The notes: generated by a model not told the origin, from the sequence alone. Positions 8,249 to 16,748 are shown, counted from the first letter of the stretch. The stretch: DNA of 64,000 bases from Synergistaceae bacterium (GCA_017443985.1 JAFSXR010000060.1:1-64000), one strand, 5' to 3'. Numbers and translations are program-made.

Positions 8249-9962
8249 AATCAACACGCAGATTGCCGAACGGGGTTTTGACTCTTACTCCGATCCCGTA
8301 GTCAGAGTGATAATTACTCCACTCAAATTTTTGATCAGCGTTGCCGATGTCATAGAAGCCCACGACGGACACAGCCGAACTTACGGGAACTCGAAGCTCA
8401 AAATTTCCTAAATACATGTTGCTTCCCTCGAATGAACGCGAATTATAACCGCGCAATGTGTTCATGCCTCCGAGCGAATATCTTGCGAAAGCCGGCAGCT
8501 CGTCCTTTGTTGCCGAGCCGATACGGAGACGCGCCGCAAATAATAACGGGTTTTCATCAGTCCAGCTTAAATCAGTATCGGCAAAGCCGTTCAAAATGCC
8601 ATTAAGAGACGCATAATATCTTGCCTGCGCCCAATATTTTAAGTAATCATATTCTCCTCCGAGTACCTTAACTGCCTGCTCTAAATTCGTATCTAAGACA
8701 AAGCCTTTAGGGTACGGAGCGTACTCGTCGCGCTTGTCCCACATTAATGAAAGCTCGACGGTCTGGTTTATTCCGTCCCAAGGGGTTAAATCGTCAATAT
8801 ATCCGGGTATGGCATTCTTAACGTCAGAGTATTTAGTATCTTCACGGCGAAGCGTTAAGAACCAGCTCCAATCCTCGTTTGAAAATTTTTTGCCGAAGCC
8901 TGCGAAAAACGACAAGCTTCTTTCGTCAAATTCAAATTGTCTGCGGCCCTGCCTGTAATAATATCTCTCGTCATAAGTTCTGTAGTTTACGCCGGCCCTC
9001 CAGCCGTATGTCTCGTAGTCCATGTAATTGCTTGCGAACGTCAGCCAGTATGAGGCTTCGTTGCCTTCGTTAAATCCGACTTCAAAATTAACTCCGCGTC
9101 CGAATAAATTTGTGTCGCTATAAGTTAAGCCGCCGGACATTCCGCTTTCAGTTCCGTAAGCTAGGTTGAGTCCCACCGAAGCCGTGCGCTTTTCCTTGAC
9201 GGTCAAAATTAAATCTACGGTGCTGTCGTCGTCTTCAGGAACGTCAAAACCGACGTTGACATCTTCAAAAAATCCAAGCCCCTGCAATTTTCCTAAATGA
9301 TGACGGAATTTCGTTACGTTGAAAATATCGCCCTTCTTGAGTTTTAATTCGCGGCGGATTACGTAAGTTTTTGTCTTTCTGTTTCCTTGAATGATAATGT
9401 CCCCGATACGCGGCTCAAGAATTGTTACGTAAATATTTCCTTCTTGAATTTGAACGTCGGACACACGCGCCATAACGTAGCCGTCCTTGTGATAATGTTC
9501 CTGTATTCTGTCTAAATCATTGCGGAAGAATACGCGGTTAAAGACAGTCCCTTCCTGCGAAAAAACTTCTTTCATTAACTGCTCTGTCGTATACAACGTG
9601 TTGCCGGTGAAATTAATTGAGGCTATCGTCGGATTTTCCTGCACGGAAAAAACTACGGCAGCGCCAAGATCATCGGGCCTTATGTCAACGTCAACATAAG
9701 AAAAAAATCCCTGATTATAAATCGACTCGATGTCCGTCTGAATTTTTTCGCGGCTTAAAATCGAGCCCGGCTTCGTGTCAACGACATTCAAAATATATTC
9801 GGAAGCTATGTTGGGATTTCCGATAACTCCGACCGTCGTAACCTTCACTTCCGGCGGCTTCGGCGCAATATCTTCTGACTCATCATCAGAAAACGCACAA
9901 ACCGGAATAAAAATCAGAGCCAATGTTATTACTAAAAACAAAAATTTATTTCTTGCTGCCAC
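8193..9962 (-). CDS. bamA: outer membrane protein assembly factor BamA (short form)
   Basis: Central Omp85 insertase. Signal peptide with core FLFLVITLALIFIPVCAF. POTRA-like repeats follow: VKVTTVGVIGNPNI (about 38-110), TIASINFTGN (about 112-185), RIGDIIIQGN (about 186-262), that is about three instead of the five of E. coli, explaining 589 aa rather than about 800. The C-terminal half is the barrel; LGGMNTLRGYNSRSFEG contains the conserved (V)RGY/F lid motif and the protein ends in a terminal Phe (FGFGEMF), the usual barrel recognition signal. It lies in a minus-strand operon after a sigma factor and a one-TM protein, 16 nt behind the latter. Confidence 0.95.
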   Translation of the reverse strand: MAARNKFLFLVITLALIFIPVCAFSDDESEDIAPKPPEVKVTTVGVIGNPNIASEYILNVVDTKPGSILSREKIQTDIESIYNQGFFSYVDVDIRPDDLGAAVVFSVQENPTIASINFTGNTLYTTEQLMKEVFSQEGTVFNRVFFRNDLDRIQEHYHKDGYVMARVSDVQIQEGNIYVTILEPRIGDIIIQGNRKTKTYVIRRELKLKKGDIFNVTKFRHHLGKLQGLGFFEDVNVGFDVPEDDDSTVDLILTVKEKRTASVGLNLAYGTESGMSGGLTYSDTNLFGRGVNFEVGFNEGNEASYWLTFASNYMDYETYGWRAGVNYRTYDERYYYRQGRRQFEFDERSLSFFAGFGKKFSNEDWSWFLTLRREDTKYSDVKNAIPGYIDDLTPWDGINQTVELSLMWDKRDEYAPYPKGFVLDTNLEQAVKVLGGEYDYLKYWAQARYYASLNGILNGFADTDLSWTDENPLLFAARLRIGSATKDELPAFARYSLGGMNTLRGYNSRSFEGSNMYLGNFELRVPVSSAVSVVGFYDIGNADQKFEWSNYHSDYGIGVRVKTPFGNLRVDYAKGEDENRTYFGFGEMF

Positions 9963-9978
9963 TTAAAAATCTCTCCCT

Positions 9979-10566
9979 TTATTGAACTTTTATCACGGAG
10001 CTGTTATTTTTCAAAGCTCTCTGGCCCGTCTGCATGAGCGAGAAAACTTTGTCATAAGCTACGGTCTTTTGAGTCCCCTCTGACGCTCTCGTCTTGGCCT
10101 GAATTATTTTTTCAGATGACGGAGCCGCAGATTTTTTTATGTTCGCAGTTTTAACGGCGGCTTTCTTGGGCTTCGCGTTATTTACTGCGCTAATGTCATT
10201 ATTAATTTTTTCCTCGCGGATTATTACTATCGGTTCGGCGAGAGTTATCTCGCTTTTTTTATTAACGGCCGCAGGGGCTTGAACTTCTTTTGAAATCGGA
10301 AACACAGCCAGCAAAACTATGAGGACGGCAAGCGAAGCCACGCGCGAAAAATTTATGACTCTCGAAAAAATTTTGCTGCCCGATTGATTTTTGGGCTCTA
10401 AGATTGCCCAGACATCAAGCCTTAAATTTTCGAGATCAGCCCGTGCGCACTCAGCGTCCATCAAAGCATTCTCCATAGCTCCGGAACTGTAAGACTTCTT
10501 TAATCTTTCAAGCCAGCGGATTATCCCCGCAACTTTTTTATCAACTAATACAGCGGTTTGTTTCAA
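9979..10566 (-). CDS. single-pass membrane protein of unknown function, between sigma factor and bamA
   Basis: 195 residues. A helical, charged cytoplasmic-looking N-terminal part (1-70, with RWLERLKKSYSSGAMENALMDAE) precedes one membrane segment (about 75-91, VASLAVLIVLLAVFP), then a low-complexity Lys/Ala-rich tail (AKPKKAAVKTANIKKSAAPS). No family recognised. It starts 13 nt after the sigma factor gene, an arrangement typical of membrane anti-sigma proteins; I see no zinc-binding HxxxCxxC motif, so that role is only a hypothesis. Confidence 0.6.
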   Translation of the reverse strand: MKQTAVLVDKKVAGIIRWLERLKKSYSSGAMENALMDAECARADLENLRLDVWAILEPKNQSGSKIFSRVINFSRVASLAVLIVLLAVFPISKEVQAPAAVNKKSEITLAEPIVIIREEKINNDISAVNNAKPKKAAVKTANIKKSAAPSSEKIIQAKTRASEGTQKTVAYDKVFSLMQTGQRALKNNSSVIKVQ

Positions 10567-10579
10567 AAATTATTTCCTC

Positions 10580-11140
10580 CTAAAATGCACCTTCAAGGCC
10601 GAGCCAGCCGCGAATTTTCGTTATAGCTGCCCTTCTGAGCCTGTATACATGACTTATATCTAATTTTTTTTCTGCGGCGACTTCTTTCGGTTTTTTGCCC
10701 TCAAAGAACAAAGCCGAGACTATTTCAGCTTCGCGGCCCTCAAGTTTAGAAATGCTCTGGGCAACGTCGAGCCACTCCTCGCCGCTTTCATCGTCGTCGT
10801 TATTATCTTCAGCGATCTGCAGCCATTCATCAGGGACGGGCAGCGGAGCTTTTTTCTCGCCCCGTTCAAGCATGTTGATAATCTGTCCGTGAATTTTATG
10901 ATAAGCATAAGTTGAAAACTTAAATTCTCTCTCCGGCTCAAATTTATCGACGGCGTTAATCAAAGCCAGCATTCCCTCTTGAATAATATCCTGTTTTAAT
11001 TCCGTGTCGCTTACGTGAATTTTTCCTGCGATCCAGAAAACAAGCGGCCTGTACGCGACTATAAGCTCTTCGCGTGCTTCCATGTCGCCATTAGAACATA
11101 AATGCCACAAATTTTTTTCCCGCTCAGGCTCGAGGCTCAT
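10580..11140 (-). CDS. sigma-70 family RNA polymerase sigma factor
   Basis: 186 residues with region 2 (QDIIQEGMLALINAVDKFEPE then FKFSTYAYHKIHGQII, about 60-95) and region 4 helix-turn-helix (EGKKPKEVAAEKKLDISHVYRLR, about 150-175). A short acidic linker (EDNNDDDESGEEW) replaces region 3. The FSTYAYHKI form of region 2.3 resembles the SigH/FliA/SigB groups more than classical ECF factors. Its ATG overlaps the stop of the phosphatase gene (ATGA) and it is followed by a one-TM protein and bamA-lpx genes, so it may govern envelope biogenesis. That link is inference from gene order. Confidence 0.88.
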   Translation of the reverse strand: MSLEPEREKNLWHLCSNGDMEAREELIVAYRPLVFWIAGKIHVSDTELKQDIIQEGMLALINAVDKFEPEREFKFSTYAYHKIHGQIINMLERGEKKAPLPVPDEWLQIAEDNNDDDESGEEWLDVAQSISKLEGREAEIVSALFFEGKKPKEVAAEKKLDISHVYRLRRAAITKIRGWLGLEGAF

Positions 11141-11811
11141 AAATCATTTTCCCCCCAGACAGGCAAATTTTCTCCTAACTTTCCGGCGCGGACGTGAAGA
11201 TCATCATTCGCAAAGACCAAGCAGGGCCTTCCGTGCCGCATTTCAACTCCGCTCATCGCGCAGTTCGATACGTCCATGTTCCAAACTTTGTGGGGATTTA
11301 AGCCGAGAAAGACAGCGTACAAAGCTCTCATTACTCCGCCGTGAGAGACAACGACGATGCGTTTATAAGAGCCCTGCAAAAAAGTTTTTACTGCTATTGA
11401 GAGACGCACATATAATTTTTCCCAAGTCTCTGCGCCGTCAGGAGGATAAAAAAACGGATCAGACCTCCAGCGCGAGAAAGTACTGCTCTGCTCTTTCTGA
11501 AGCTGAGGGATCGATTCGCCCTCCCAAGCGGCAAAATTTATTTCTTCAAGTTCGGGAAGTATCACGGGGGTTAAGTTATGATATTCAGCAATCGCTGACG
11601 CAGTGTAATAGGCACGGTCTAAAGGGCTTGTATAAATAATTTCGGGCGGCCATGATGACAGCCTCGCTGCTAAGGCGTGCGCCTGACGTTTACCCTCTTC
11701 AGTCAGCTTCGTGTTTGTTCTGCCTTGAAAGCGATATTGCATATTCCATTCTGTCTGTCCGTGCCTTGCTAAAATTATTCGGCGGTGCTGGTCATTTTCC
11801 GTCAGGTTCAT
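11137..11811 (-). CDS. histidine phosphatase (phosphoglycerate mutase-like / CobC-like)
   Basis: Histidine phosphatase superfamily. RRIILARHGQTEWN at the N-terminus contains the catalytic RHG; YTSPLDRAYYTA is the second arginine motif; SHGGVMRALY holds the second catalytic His, and an E in the WEGE segment is the probable acid. Length 224 aa suits GpmB/CobC-type enzymes; substrate (phosphoglycerate, alpha-ribazole phosphate or another) cannot be decided. It is the first gene of the long minus-strand envelope operon, about 60 nt behind an extended -10 promoter at 11879-11887. Confidence 0.85.
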   Translation of the reverse strand: MNLTENDQHRRIILARHGQTEWNMQYRFQGRTNTKLTEEGKRQAHALAARLSSWPPEIIYTSPLDRAYYTASAIAEYHNLTPVILPELEEINFAAWEGESIPQLQKEQSSTFSRWRSDPFFYPPDGAETWEKLYVRLSIAVKTFLQGSYKRIVVVSHGGVMRALYAVFLGLNPHKVWNMDVSNCAMSGVEMRHGRPCLVFANDDLHVRAGKLGENLPVWGENDL

Positions 11812-11878
11812 GATACCTTCCCTTCGTTTTTACAATTTTTTATTTTAATAATTTCTTTTAACGATTTTGTTCTAAGCA

Positions 11879-11887
11879 ATTATAGCA
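11879..11887 (-). promoter_or_regulatory. extended -10 promoter of the envelope operon
   Basis: TGCTATAAT on the minus strand, about 60 nt before the phosphatase start; no good -35. Confidence 0.55.
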
Positions 11888-11934
11888 TTTTTACGGATAA
11901 TTAAAATTTACCGGTAGGGCAAAAAATTTTTTTG

Positions 11935-11943
11935 TGTTATAAT
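11935..11943 (+). promoter_or_regulatory. hisZ: extended -10 promoter upstream of hisZ (distal)
   Basis: TGTTATAAT. If used, the hisZ leader would be about 226 nt and would include repeat element A. Confidence 0.45.
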
Positions 11944-11981
11944 ACTTTCATCAAGTTCAAAATTCAGACAAGATCATTTTT

Positions 11982-12112
11982 CTACAACTACATTTACACC
12001 TACAAAAATTTTCAAATTTTTTTGACCTCATAAAATTTTACGGCGGAACTTTCAAAAATAGAATCAAAAATTTTTTTCAGCCTCTTTGAAAAATTTTGGG
12101 CCCATTAAAATT
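11982..12112 (+). repeat. AT-rich element, copy A (upstream of hisZ)
   Basis: Shares with copy B (upstream of clpB) the blocks ACTACATTTACACCTACA and AATAGAATCAAAAATTTTTT in the same order and similar spacing, and with copy C (upstream of mrdA) AATAGA(A/G)TC plus GCCTCTT. All three face the downstream gene in the same orientation. Confidence 0.65.
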
Positions 12113-12136
12113 TTTTGCTTTCAAACTTTTAGAGCG

Positions 12137-12145
12137 TGATATTAT
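12137..12145 (+). promoter_or_regulatory. hisZ: proximal -10 of hisZ
   Basis: TGATATTAT 30 nt before the start codon, with a weak TTGCTT 19 nt upstream; the ribosome site CGGAGAG follows at about 12160. Confidence 0.4.
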
Positions 12146-12175
12146 TTTTAGAAAAAAAAACGGAGAGACGAAAGC

Positions 12176-13024
12176 ATGTTGAATTTAAGACTTAGGCCCG
12201 AAGAAAAAGCCGCCTTAAAATTACGGAGCCTTTATGAAAATTACGGCTATTCTTTTTACAGAATGAGCAGGTTTGAAGAATATGATTTTTACGCCGACAA
12301 AAAAGATTTCCTGACTTCAAAAAATATCCTCACTTTCACCGACACTAACGGAAAATTAATGGCACTGCGCCCGGACGTTACGCTCTCGATAATCAGGCAC
12401 ATAAAAAATTCTGAGAGCGTCCAGAAATTTTATTATGATGAAAAAGTCTACAGGGTTCCCAAAAATGCCGGGACATTCCGCGAAATTTCTCAGGCCGGCG
12501 TTGAATGTGTAGGCAGCCTGACGGGCGAAAATATCCGCGAAATTTTAGAGCTCGCTTTGTTAAGCCTCAAGACCTTAGCTGACGGGAAAAAATATATTCT
12601 TGACGTTGCGAACGCCGGGATTATTGCGGAACTGTTAAAAGAAAATTCAAATAAAAAAGAAATTTTGAAATGTATCGCCGCAAAAAATATTCACGGCTTA
12701 AAAAATTTTAACGCGCCCGAAAAAATTACTGACTTAATGAAAATTGACGGCAGCATAAAAAATTCTTTGAACGAAATTGACAGCAGCACTGCAAAAATTA
12801 TTAACTCGCTCGAAAATTATCACGGCGAAATAAAAATTGACTTCTCAGCCGTAAATAATTTGAATTATTACAACGGGATTGTTTTTCGCGGCTTCATCGA
12901 GGGAATCCCGGAAAGCATTTTATCGGGCGGACAGTACGACGGATTAATGGCCTCAATGGGACAGAAAAATTCAAAGGCTATCGGCTTTGCCGTTTATCTT
13001 GACTCAATCAGGAATGAGGAATGA
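12176..13024 (+). CDS. hisZ: ATP phosphoribosyltransferase regulatory subunit
   Basis: Histidyl-tRNA-synthetase paralogue that activates the short form of HisG. The class II aaRS-like fold is visible: LMALRPDVTLSIIRH (motif 2 region) and YDEKVYR, with YYNGIVFRGF and GGQYDGLMASMG near the C-terminus replacing the HisRS histidine-binding loop. The 282-aa length lacks the tRNA anticodon-binding domain. CGGAGAG sits about 10 nt before the ATG. It precedes hisG by 4 nt, the usual HisZ-HisG partnership. Confidence 0.92.
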   Translation: MLNLRLRPEEKAALKLRSLYENYGYSFYRMSRFEEYDFYADKKDFLTSKNILTFTDTNGKLMALRPDVTLSIIRHIKNSESVQKFYYDEKVYRVPKNAGTFREISQAGVECVGSLTGENIREILELALLSLKTLADGKKYILDVANAGIIAELLKENSNKKEILKCIAAKNIHGLKNFNAPEKITDLMKIDGSIKNSLNEIDSSTAKIINSLENYHGEIKIDFSAVNNLNYYNGIVFRGFIEGIPESILSGGQYDGLMASMGQKNSKAIGFAVYLDSIRNEE

Positions 13025-13028
13025 AAAA

Positions 13029-13637
13029 ATGATTAATATTGCGCTTCCTAAGGGGAGACTTGGCGAAAAAGTTTATAAATTATTTGCTGCGGCAGGCTAT
13101 GAATTTCCCGGCATGTTGGACAATAACAGAAAACTCGTCTTTGAAAACGAAGAATTAAATATGCGCTGCTTCTGGGTAAAGCCGTTTGATGTTCCTGTCT
13201 ACGTTGAGCGCGGAACGGCGGACATCGGCGCGGCCGGCAAAGATATTCTGCTCGAAAGAAATCCTGACGTTTACGAACTTTTAGACTTGAAGGCGGGATT
13301 TTGCAGAATGGCTGTGGCGGCGAAAAATAATTTTCAGGACGACCCTGAAAAAATTTTGAAAGTCGCTACGGAATTTCCGAACATTGCAAAAAATTATTAT
13401 TCGAGCATCGGACGCGAGATTGATATTATCACGCTTCGAGGATCGCTTGAGCTTGCCCCCGTGCTTGGCCTTTCTGACGTTATTGTTGACATTGTCGAGA
13501 CGGGGACGACACTGCGCGAAAATAATTTAAGCGTCATAAATTTCATCGAGGATTTAAGCGCGAGATTAATTGCAAACAAGTCCGCATATAAATTCAAAGG
13601 AAATATTATTGACGAGATAATTAGAAAAGTGAGTTAG
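13029..13637 (+). CDS. hisG: ATP phosphoribosyltransferase, short form (catalytic)
   Basis: Catalyses the first step of histidine synthesis, ATP + PRPP to phosphoribosyl-ATP. Begins MINIALPKGRLGEKV, the canonical N-terminus; the longer frame from 12987 is discarded because GAGGAA lies 5-9 nt before 13029. DIGAAGKDILLE and the PRPP loop DIVETGTTLREN are present; 202 residues, lacking the ACT-like regulatory domain of the long form, consistent with hisZ dependence. Its stop overlaps, convergently, the last codon region of cobA/hemD by 4 nt. Confidence 0.95.
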   Translation: MINIALPKGRLGEKVYKLFAAAGYEFPGMLDNNRKLVFENEELNMRCFWVKPFDVPVYVERGTADIGAAGKDILLERNPDVYELLDLKAGFCRMAVAAKNNFQDDPEKILKVATEFPNIAKNYYSSIGREIDIITLRGSLELAPVLGLSDVIVDIVETGTTLRENNLSVINFIEDLSARLIANKSAYKFKGNIIDEIIRKVS

Positions 13638-15049
13638 GAATTTACACAAGCGTTAAAAATTTCTTCGACCGAAGCTTTTTTCGCGGTTATAACGTCAGCA
13701 AAGCCGCAGTGCCCGGCTTCTTCGGCAGTCTGCCGCCCGATACATACGGCCTTTTGAACGCGGCTTGGGTCTGCGGACGCGCAGAAGCCTTTTACAGTTG
13801 AAGCCGACGTGAATATTATGATGTCAATAAATTTTGGAACGTGATTTAATTTTACGAAATCAGTTTTATAAATACAAATTTCATCATAAGAAATTTTATT
13901 TTTCTGAAAAATTTTTGCTATTTCCGGCGTGCCGTCCAAAGCTCTGAAAGTTAGGAGTGAGGAGTTAGGAGTTAGGAGTTTAACTAACCCTTCAGCTAAA
14001 TTTTCTCCGTCAAAAATTTCCGGGACAAAATCAACTCTCAAGCCGTGAAGTTTCAGAGCCTCCGCCGTAGCCTGACCGATCGCGGTGATTTTAGCATTGC
14101 CCAATTCCCTAACATCGCGGCCGCTGTCGCGCAGTAACTCAAAAAAAGCCTCAACTCCCGTAACGCTCGTGAAAGCAGCCCAAGAGTAGCCCGAAATATT
14201 TTTATTATCTAACGAATTTTTAATCACGCTCGTTTTTATCGTCGGCATTATGATAACTTCCGCGCCTGCGTCCCTTAACATAGCCGCTAATTTTTCAGAA
14301 CGCCCGGCCGGTCTTGTGATTAAAATTTTTTTGTCGCGGAGGGGCAAATTTTTCCGCCAGTCTAAATTTAATTCAGCGACTTTCCCGACAAGAATTACAG
14401 CCGGCGGATTAATTTTTTTGCATGACTGACTTAAATTTTTCAGCGGAGTTTTTATAATTTTCTGCCGTGCCGTAGTTCCGTTCGAGATTATTGCGCAAGG
14501 CATATCGGGCGAAAATTTTTCGAGCAGTTTTGTTTGAAGTTCTTTTGAATTTCCAACGCCCATTAAAAAAATTGCGGTCGCGTCATTAAAATCAGGAATT
14601 AAATTATTTTTGTCGTGAGCCGTGAAAATATTAACGCCGCTTGAAAAATTTCTGTGAGTCGGCGGAACTCCGGCCCACGCCGGGACAGCAAGAGCAGAGC
14701 TCACGCCCGGCACGACTTCAAAATTTAATCCTGCATTAATTATCGCTTGAGCCTCTTCGCCTCCGCGCCCGAATAAAAAACTATCTCCGCCCTTGAGCCT
14801 TACGATATTTTTATTTTTATCGCTCATGGCCTTCGTGATGATTAAATTTTCAATTTCGCGCTGTGAAATTTTATGAGAGCCTGCAATTTTCCCGGCGTCA
14901 ATCTTCTCTGCCGTCTCGGGTATCATTGCTAAAATTCCGTCGCCCACGAGCCTGTCATAAATCACAACGTCAGCTCTTGATAAAATTTCACAGCCTCTTA
15001 ACGTTAATAAGCCTGCATCGCCCGGCCCTGCGCCTAGTAAAAAAATCAT
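13634..15049 (-). CDS. cobA-hemD: fused uroporphyrinogen-III C-methyltransferase / uroporphyrinogen-III synthase
   Basis: Two-domain enzyme of the siroheme/cobalamin branch. N-terminal SUMT (about 1-235): FLLGAGPGDAGLLTLRG, VIYDRLV, VRLKGGDSFLFGRGGEEA, VVPGVSSALAVPAWAGVPPTHR, all SAM-binding or substrate motifs. C-terminal HemD (about 240-471) cyclises hydroxymethylbilane: ILITRPAGRSEKLA and FTSVTGVEAFF. A heptad array (13950-13980) is translated in frame inside HemD, in the TPNSSLLTF segment. ATG overlaps the hemC stop (ATGA). The fusion and gene order hemC-cobA/hemD are known from clostridial-type anaerobes. Confidence 0.93.
   Translation of the reverse strand: MIFLLGAGPGDAGLLTLRGCEILSRADVVIYDRLVGDGILAMIPETAEKIDAGKIAGSHKISQREIENLIITKAMSDKNKNIVRLKGGDSFLFGRGGEEAQAIINAGLNFEVVPGVSSALAVPAWAGVPPTHRNFSSGVNIFTAHDKNNLIPDFNDATAIFLMGVGNSKELQTKLLEKFSPDMPCAIISNGTTARQKIIKTPLKNLSQSCKKINPPAVILVGKVAELNLDWRKNLPLRDKKILITRPAGRSEKLAAMLRDAGAEVIIMPTIKTSVIKNSLDNKNISGYSWAAFTSVTGVEAFFELLRDSGRDVRELGNAKITAIGQATAEALKLHGLRVDFVPEIFDGENLAEGLVKLLTPNSSLLTFRALDGTPEIAKIFQKNKISYDEICIYKTDFVKLNHVPKFIDIIIFTSASTVKGFCASADPSRVQKAVCIGRQTAEEAGHCGFADVITAKKASVEEIFNACVNS
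13950..13980. repeat. heptanucleotide repeat array inside hemD domain, locus 2
   Basis: GTTAGGA GTGAGGA GTTAGGA GTTAGGA GTT: four and a half units, translated in frame on the minus strand. Confidence 0.85.
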
Positions 15050-15921
15050 GATTGAAAAATCCCTTCTGCTAAATTTATTCCTAGAATGTCAGCATTTTTT
15101 ATGTCGTCAGATAAAATATTTTTATAAAATTTTCCTGATTTCTCGTCAATATAAAGACCCGTCAAAAAAATTTTTCCTCCTTCAATACGTGCATAAGCCC
15201 CTACAGGAACGTTACAGCCTGCGTTCAACGCACGTGCAAAATTTCTTTCAGCAATGGCGCAAAATTTTGAGTCTTTGTCGTTCACGCAGTCAAGATAAAA
15301 ATAATCCTCGCCGGCTCTTCCCTGACAAGCTAAAATTCCCTGACCCGGAGCCGGTAAAATTTCGTCAACGCTGAAAAATTTTTTTATTCTATCCGTGAGG
15401 CCAAGACGTTCAAGCCCGGCAGCAGCAAGAACAAGCCCGTAAAATTCCCCATCGTCGAGCCGCTTTAATCTCGTATTAATATTTCCGCGAACGGGAATAA
15501 TTTTTTTCTCAGGAAAAATTTTTTCAAGCTGTAATCTTCGCCTCAATGACGACGAGCCTATAAAAAACTTCCTACTTCCTACTTCCTCCCTCCTACTTGT
15601 AACTAAAGCGTCTCTGGGGTCGGCGCGTTTTGAATAAGCTACGACAGGCAGATTTTTATTTATATTCGCCGGTAAATCTTTGAGGCTGTGAACGGCGAAA
15701 TCAATTTCATGATTTAGCAAAGCCTTCTCAAGTTCAAGCGTGAACATTCCTTTAATGCCTTGAGGGTCTGACGAGAAAGGAGCCATATTTTTATCGCCGG
15801 AAGTTTTAATTTTTATTATGGAAATTTCAGCGTCCGGGTAAAATTTCAAAATACCGTCCGAGATTATTTTTGTCTGGGCAAGTGCGAGAGGGCTTGACCT
15901 CGTTCCGATTTTTATTTTCAA
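15046..15921 (-). CDS. hemC: hydroxymethylbilane synthase (porphobilinogen deaminase)
   Basis: Polymerises four porphobilinogens. IKIGTRSSPLALAQT at the N-terminus, FAVHSLKDLP, SSLRRRLQLE and the dipyrromethane-cofactor cysteine in NAGCNVPVGAYA are all present. Slightly shorter than the usual 305-310 aa at the C-terminus. The segment TSRREEVGSRKFF just before the SSLRR motif is encoded by a heptad repeat array (15567-15599), apparently an in-frame insertion into a surface loop. First gene of the minus-strand hemC-cobA/hemD pair. Confidence 0.95.
   Translation of the reverse strand: MKIKIGTRSSPLALAQTKIISDGILKFYPDAEISIIKIKTSGDKNMAPFSSDPQGIKGMFTLELEKALLNHEIDFAVHSLKDLPANINKNLPVVAYSKRADPRDALVTSRREEVGSRKFFIGSSSLRRRLQLEKIFPEKKIIPVRGNINTRLKRLDDGEFYGLVLAAAGLERLGLTDRIKKFFSVDEILPAPGQGILACQGRAGEDYFYLDCVNDKDSKFCAIAERNFARALNAGCNVPVGAYARIEGGKIFLTGLYIDEKSGKFYKNILSDDIKNADILGINLAEGIFQS
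15567..15599. repeat. heptanucleotide repeat array inside hemC, locus 3
   Basis: ACTTCCT ACTTCCT ACTTCCT CCCTCCT ACTTG on the plus strand, read in frame on the minus strand as part of HemC. Confidence 0.85.
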
Positions 15922-16057
15922 GTTTATTTTCCTTTGTTTTATTATGATTAAAAAACAGAAATAATTTTAGCAGTCGGGTAAAAAAAATACTTTTAATTTT
16001 TTATTTCAAAGTTTATAATATTTTTAATAAAAATTTTTCAGAAAGGACATGGAAATA

Positions 16058-16086
16058 TTGACAGATTCAATGAACATCGCTAAAAT
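16058..16086 (+). promoter_or_regulatory. sigma-70 promoter of the zinc-ribbon/SPFH locus
   Basis: TTGACA (16058-16063), a 17-nt spacer and TAAAAT (16081-16086): the best classical promoter in the window. Transcription would begin near 16093, about 70 nt before the first gene. Confidence 0.7.
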
Positions 16087-16163
16087 AGTTCAGCCGTTAC
16101 AGCACTAACTGTATATAAATTTTCATTCCCAGTCAAAAATTTTAATTTGCGGGGGATTTCGTC

Positions 16164-16748
16164 ATGGTGAACGTTATCTGCCCCAAGTGTCCAAACTGCG
16201 GTGCGCCCGTTGAAAACGACGTTAAACGCTGCGAATATTGCAATTCTCCGATTATAATCACGTCCTTTGCGGATTCTTTTCAGCTACCCGACATCAATAA
16301 ATATACTTCGGCTTATAAAGGTGCTTTGACTTCTGCGCCTGATGACCCAAATTTGAACGCCGCTATAGGCTTCTGCTATATGCGCCTGAAAATGTACAGC
16401 CAAGCGCGGACATGTTTCCAAAAAGCCATTGACGGAGGTCTGATAAACGCCGATACATTTTTTTACACGGCTGTTTGTCTGCTTGACGGAAAGAAAGCAT
16501 TTTTAGCCAAACGCCCGACGATAGACAAAATTCAGGAACTTATCGAAGCGGCCCGCGCCATTGAAGATAAAGGCATTTACGCATATTTTCATGCTTACAT
16601 TAAATTCGATTATTTCAAGCGGAAATCTTTAATCACGAGTCCGAATTACGTTGAACTCTTGAGGAAAGCTCAACGGCTCGGCGTTTCGGAACATGACATC
16701 GGGATTCTATTTGACCTTTTGAGAGTTGAAAGGCCAAGTGAATTATAA
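16164..16748 (+). CDS. zinc-ribbon and TPR-like protein
   Basis: N-terminal zinc ribbon: CPKCPNCG followed by RCEYCNSP (residues 6-30), giving two CxxC knuckles. Residues about 45-130 form TPR-like helices (PDDPNLNAAIGFCYMRLKMYSQARTCFQKAI). No catalytic motif. GGGGGA lies 8 nt before the ATG. It opens a plus-strand locus with a two-TM protein, a coiled-coil tail-anchored protein, an SPFH protein that also ends in zinc ribbons, and a NudC-type hydrolase. The shared zinc ribbons suggest the products assemble together; function unknown. Confidence 0.75.
   Translation: MVNVICPKCPNCGAPVENDVKRCEYCNSPIIITSFADSFQLPDINKYTSAYKGALTSAPDDPNLNAAIGFCYMRLKMYSQARTCFQKAIDGGLINADTFFYTAVCLLDGKKAFLAKRPTIDKIQELIEAARAIEDKGIYAYFHAYIKFDYFKRKSLITSPNYVELLRKAQRLGVSEHDIGILFDLLRVERPSEL

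Larger units (their letters stand above)
11812..12175. other. 364-nt divergent intergenic region
   Basis: Separates the minus-strand envelope operon from hisZ. Very AT-rich. Holds an extended -10 on each strand (11879-11887 minus; 11935-11943 plus), a second plus-strand -10 at 12137-12145, and copy A of the three-copy element (11982-12112). No T-box specifier or antiterminator sequence was recognised despite the position before a histidine gene. Confidence 0.7.

Noticed and set aside
11082-11639. Plus-strand 185-codon ORF
   Set aside because: Antisense to the sigma factor and histidine phosphatase genes, which have clear family motifs; codon composition arginine/serine-rich, typical of a shadow frame.
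11944-12175. T-box or his leader peptide in front of hisZ
   Set aside because: No run of His codons and no T-box antiterminator sequence (the AGGGTGGNACCGCG-type core) were found; the region is explained by AT-rich element A.
16048-16107. 19-codon ORF with upstream AAAGGA before the zinc-ribbon gene
   Set aside because: It overlaps a near-perfect promoter (TTGACA, 17-nt spacer, TAAAAT at 16058-16086), and the product has no recognisable character; the promoter explains the sequence better.
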